DNA of 64,000 bases from Anaerostipes caccae L1-92 (GTDB taxonomy: Bacteria; Bacillota; Clostridia; Lachnospirales; Lachnospiraceae), in assembly GCF_014467075.1 (NCBI RefSeq), contig NZ_AP023027.1:1263001-1327000 (forward strand), in the 5' to 3' direction. The translations under genes were made by a program, and so were the position numbers. Below the pieces are notes generated by a model that saw only the letters and a list, made by a program, of their open reading frames with translations, did not search any database and was not told the origin of the DNA. Positions 61,686-64,000 of this stretch are shown in pieces (the first letter of the stretch is position 1; each line of letters opens with the position of its first letter).

Positions 61686-63383
61686 ATGAGCTATTTGAAA
61701 GGAATGATCGAAGAAATGCAGGAGACCGAGGGCAAGAAACACAGGAAGAAAAAAGTCATCGTTTGCATTCTGGCGGTTCTGGTTCTTTTGACAGCTGGTT
61801 TCTTGGGATACCGTGTTTATGCGAATTACAAAGAAGAACAGTTCTTTAAAAGCGTAAAACTAAGAGAGATCAAAGTAAAGCCTATGACACTTAAACACAA
61901 GGAAAAGGATGTGTTTACAGAAGCTTACCAGAAAGAATCCCAGGATCAGATTGACAAACAGAAGAAGAAAAACTATACCATCCAAAAGCCAATGGTAATC
62001 CAGAATGCCTATGGGACAAATACGACGGCTCTGTATTATTACGGAAAAACCGACCGTGCTTCCTATGCTGTGTGTACGGTTGAAGCGCCCAATGCCGGGG
62101 CAGCTGTATACAAGCATAAATTGAAAAGCAAGAAAAAGTACAGCACGACCCATGAATACCAGATCATAGGCCTGTCCGCAGGCACCCGGAATAAGGTGAC
62201 GATGGAGTTTTTCAATGAAGAAAACAGGGCTGTGGAAAAACAGTATTTCTATGTGGATATACCTGAAGACGATGTGATTCCTAGAATTTTGAAAAAGTCC
62301 AAGGGAAGTTCCGAACAAAAAATGGAAGATGGACTGTTTGCACTGCTTGGACATGATAAGGCACAGAATGCAAACATTTATCTCTATGATAACAATGGAG
62401 TAAACCGGGGAAGGATGCCTTTAAATGACTACCGCACAGACCGTCTGCTTTTCATCGGCGATGATATGGCTTACTCTTACGACTTTAACAAGATCGCCAT
62501 GGTCAACAGGCTGGGGAAAGTCACAAAGACTTATGATCTTGGAGAAAATTATGAATTTCATCATGACTTTCTTTATGCAGAAAAACAAAATAAATTTATC
62601 TGCCTCGTCAATGACAAAAAACAGGATACCATTGAGGACATTGTAATTTCTGTTGATGTAAAGACGGGAGAAGTAAAGGAACTGATTGATTTTGAAGACT
62701 ATTTTAAGACCATGCGGCTTCTGGCATACCGCCCGAAGAAAAACACTTATGGAGGAACGGGACTTGACTGGCTTCATTTAAACTCCATGAATATGATCGA
62801 TGATGACAGTATGATTTTCAGCAGCAGGGAGCAGAGCACGCTTATTAAGATGAAAAATGTGTTTGAAAAACCGGAAGTGGATTATCTGATCCATGGAGGC
62901 ACGGTCTATAATGGAACGGATTATCAGAAATATCTGCTGAAAAAAGAAGGAAATTTTGTTGGCCAGGCGGGACAGCATACAATTTCGGTGGAACATGATA
63001 AGTCACTTCCGAAAGGCCAGTATTATCTCTACATGTTCAATAATAATTACGGATATTCTGCCACGATCAAGAATTTTGACTGGAGTATGTTCCCAGGAAC
63101 CGGAACAATGAAAGAAGGGGAGAAGTCTATGTATTATAAGTATCTCGTGGATGAAAACAAGAGGACTTATAAACTGGTGCAGTCCTTTTCGATCCCTTAC
63201 TCTCCGATCGTCAGCAGTGTTGAACACCTGAAGAATAATATTTCTTTTGGAAGCGGTACCAGCAAAACATTCGGAGAATATGACAAGGACGGAAAACTCA
63301 TTTATTCCTTCTACTACGATGCGGACAAGTACTCTTACCGTGTTATGAAGTATGATTTTGAAGGATATTTATTCAGGGAATAG
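61686..63383 (+). CDS. Membrane-anchored aryl-sulfate sulfotransferase-like protein
   Basis: A 565-residue protein with a basic cytoplasmic start, one membrane helix (KKVIVCILAVLVLLTAGFLG, about 23-42) and an extracellular domain. The domain follows the ASST family, which moves sulfate between phenols without PAPS: FHHDF (H292, H293), DWLHLNSM (H364), SSREQSTLIKM and GQHTISVEHD (H431), matching the spacing of the active-site histidines in Escherichia coli AssT. E. coli AssT is a periplasmic soluble enzyme, whereas this one is anchored. AGGAGG precedes the start. It is a single gene with its own promoter and terminator. Confidence 0.87.
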   Translation: MSYLKGMIEEMQETEGKKHRKKKVIVCILAVLVLLTAGFLGYRVYANYKEEQFFKSVKLREIKVKPMTLKHKEKDVFTEAYQKESQDQIDKQKKKNYTIQKPMVIQNAYGTNTTALYYYGKTDRASYAVCTVEAPNAGAAVYKHKLKSKKKYSTTHEYQIIGLSAGTRNKVTMEFFNEENRAVEKQYFYVDIPEDDVIPRILKKSKGSSEQKMEDGLFALLGHDKAQNANIYLYDNNGVNRGRMPLNDYRTDRLLFIGDDMAYSYDFNKIAMVNRLGKVTKTYDLGENYEFHHDFLYAEKQNKFICLVNDKKQDTIEDIVISVDVKTGEVKELIDFEDYFKTMRLLAYRPKKNTYGGTGLDWLHLNSMNMIDDDSMIFSSREQSTLIKMKNVFEKPEVDYLIHGGTVYNGTDYQKYLLKKEGNFVGQAGQHTISVEHDKSLPKGQYYLYMFNNNYGYSATIKNFDWSMFPGTGTMKEGEKSMYYKYLVDENKRTYKLVQSFSIPYSPIVSSVEHLKNNISFGSGTSKTFGEYDKDGKLIYSFYYDADKYSYRVMKYDFEGYLFRE

Positions 63384-63398
63384 TTTTTGAATGACACA

Positions 63399-63440
63399 AA
63401 AACCCGGATATGCAGAGGTTATGCTGCATATCCGGGTTTT
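63399..63440. terminator. Bidirectional terminator
   Basis: AAAACCCGGATATGCAG pairs perfectly with CTGCATATCCGGGTTTT across 8 bases. It ends the sulfotransferase-like gene and the convergent small gene. Confidence 0.9.
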
Positions 63441-63469
63441 ATTGGAGTTATGTATTTTTGGTTGTTTTC

Positions 63470-63823
63470 CTAGAGCTGGTCTTTCTTTTCCAGGATGGCG
63501 GCTGCAGCTGCGCAGGCAGGGCAGTCGCAGTATTCGGCGCCTTCCGCCTTGATCTCTCTGGCATGTGCCGCAACATCTTTTGCTTTGTCTGCCCCGAAAA
63601 CCTGAGCTCCGGCTTCGGACTCTGCAAAACCGATCAAAGTGTCAATGGGCATAATATCTTCTTCCAACTCGGCAATGTATTTTTTTGTTTCCTCTGTCTC
63701 CGCTTCGGTGCCCACAGAATCCAGCCAGGTGTTAGCCGCATCTCTGGTTTCACTGCTGCATGTAGGAGAATCGATTAGTTCGCGGGTTTTTTCTACAACA
63801 AAATCTAATACATCTTTTTTCAT
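63470..63823 (-). CDS. Small conserved protein with CDCPAC motif
   Basis: A 117-residue, mostly helical, acidic protein. After MKKDVLDFVVEKTRELIDSP come IAELEEDIMPIDTLIGFAES and a cysteine motif YCDCPACAAAAAIL at the end, with one more Cys near residue 22. Similar proteins in gut Lachnospiraceae are, as I recall, sometimes labelled Hsp90 by automatic annotation, but nothing here looks like Hsp90. The Cys motif could bind a metal or be redox-active (inference). GAGGAGG precedes the start. Function unknown. Confidence 0.72.
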   Translation of the reverse strand: MKKDVLDFVVEKTRELIDSPTCSSETRDAANTWLDSVGTEAETEETKKYIAELEEDIMPIDTLIGFAESEAGAQVFGADKAKDVAAHAREIKAEGAEYCDCPACAAAAAILEKKDQL

Positions 63824-63930
63824 AATGGGAACCTCCTCTGTCGTCCGGTTTTGATTTTATTTTACTCTTATTTAAGAAGAATTGCAATAATACCAGGTCA
63901 ATAGGAAATCAAAGAAAACCGGGCTCTGCA

Positions 63931-63959
63931 TTGCGGCGCTTTGTTTTTAATGCTATACT
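63931..63959 (+). promoter_or_regulatory. Promoter at the right edge
   Basis: TTGCGG (63931-63936), a 17-base spacer and TATACT (63954-63959), leading to the start codon at the window end. Confidence 0.6.
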
Positions 63960-63997
63960 ATCCTATTGAAAAGAAATTAGAGAAAACAGGAGCAATT

Positions 63998-64000
63998 ATG
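63998..64000 (+). CDS. Start codon of a gene running out of the window
   Basis: ATG in the last three bases with CAGGAG upstream and a promoter before it. Nothing of the protein is visible. Confidence 0.5.

Overview
The window reads as a stretch of chromosome from a spore-forming, low-to-middle GC Firmicute of class Clostridia, most likely family Lachnospiraceae (perhaps Anaerostipes-like; this placement is an inference from gene content, not from a marker search). Sporulation genes (a spoVA operon, sigG, an alpha/beta-type SASP), AddAB instead of RecBCD, T-box leaders, TPP and guanine riboswitches, a PPi-type phosphofructokinase and AGGAGG ribosome binding sites all agree. No rRNA, tRNA, CRISPR array, prophage or intact insertion sequence was seen.

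Layout. 0-3.1 kb: spoVAA(partial)-AB-AC-AD-AE, with an odd 310-base hairpin-rich spacer between AB and AC. 3.3-11.3 kb: class A PBP, a small conserved gene plus a YigZ-type protein, leuA under a leucine T-box, a divergent pair of small HTH regulators, a small protein resembling an EF-Tu domain 2 barrel, a solo Fic protein, and a membrane-anchored FMN-binding-like protein. 11.4-20.4 kb: addBA, two tiny genes (one a SASP), then guanine deaminase behind a guanine-type riboswitch. 20.5-24.3 kb: TPP riboswitch and thiSFGH plus a thiE/tenI gene (thiazole branch). 24.4-33.3 kb: HAD phosphatase, a cluster of repeats, cardiolipin synthase, methyltransferase-hslO, secreted FN3 protein, GNAT, acidic membrane protein, Gfo/Idh oxidoreductase, CorA-like transporter. 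33.4-35.4 kb: an AT-rich membrane protein and an AraC/GyrI-like regulator. 35.5-42.3 kb: sigG, an ABC-type binding lipoprotein with an AEC transporter, Xaa-Pro aminopeptidase, PPi-type Pfk, YihY/BrkB protein.

42.4-57.7 kb is a carbohydrate-import island. A LicT-type antiterminator has a RAT/terminator before its own gene and a second one before a mannose-family PTS (EIIAB, C, D). Then come manO (DUF956), manA and a one-piece glucose/GlcNAc-family EIICBA. On the other strand lies a second mannose-family PTS (A, B, C, D as separate genes) followed by a ChbG/YdjC-type deacetylase, a KDPG-type aldolase and a 2-hydroxyacid dehydrogenase. It is divergent from a LevR-like regulator whose AAA+ and EIIA-like domains have lost their signature residues. 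This is the best candidate in the window for an undescribed pathway. 57.7-64 kb: pheST under a phenylalanine T-box, a membrane-anchored arylsulfotransferase-like protein, a small Cys-motif protein, and the start codon of a further gene in the last three bases.

All identifications come from reading the sequence and remembered family motifs. No database search or folding program was run.
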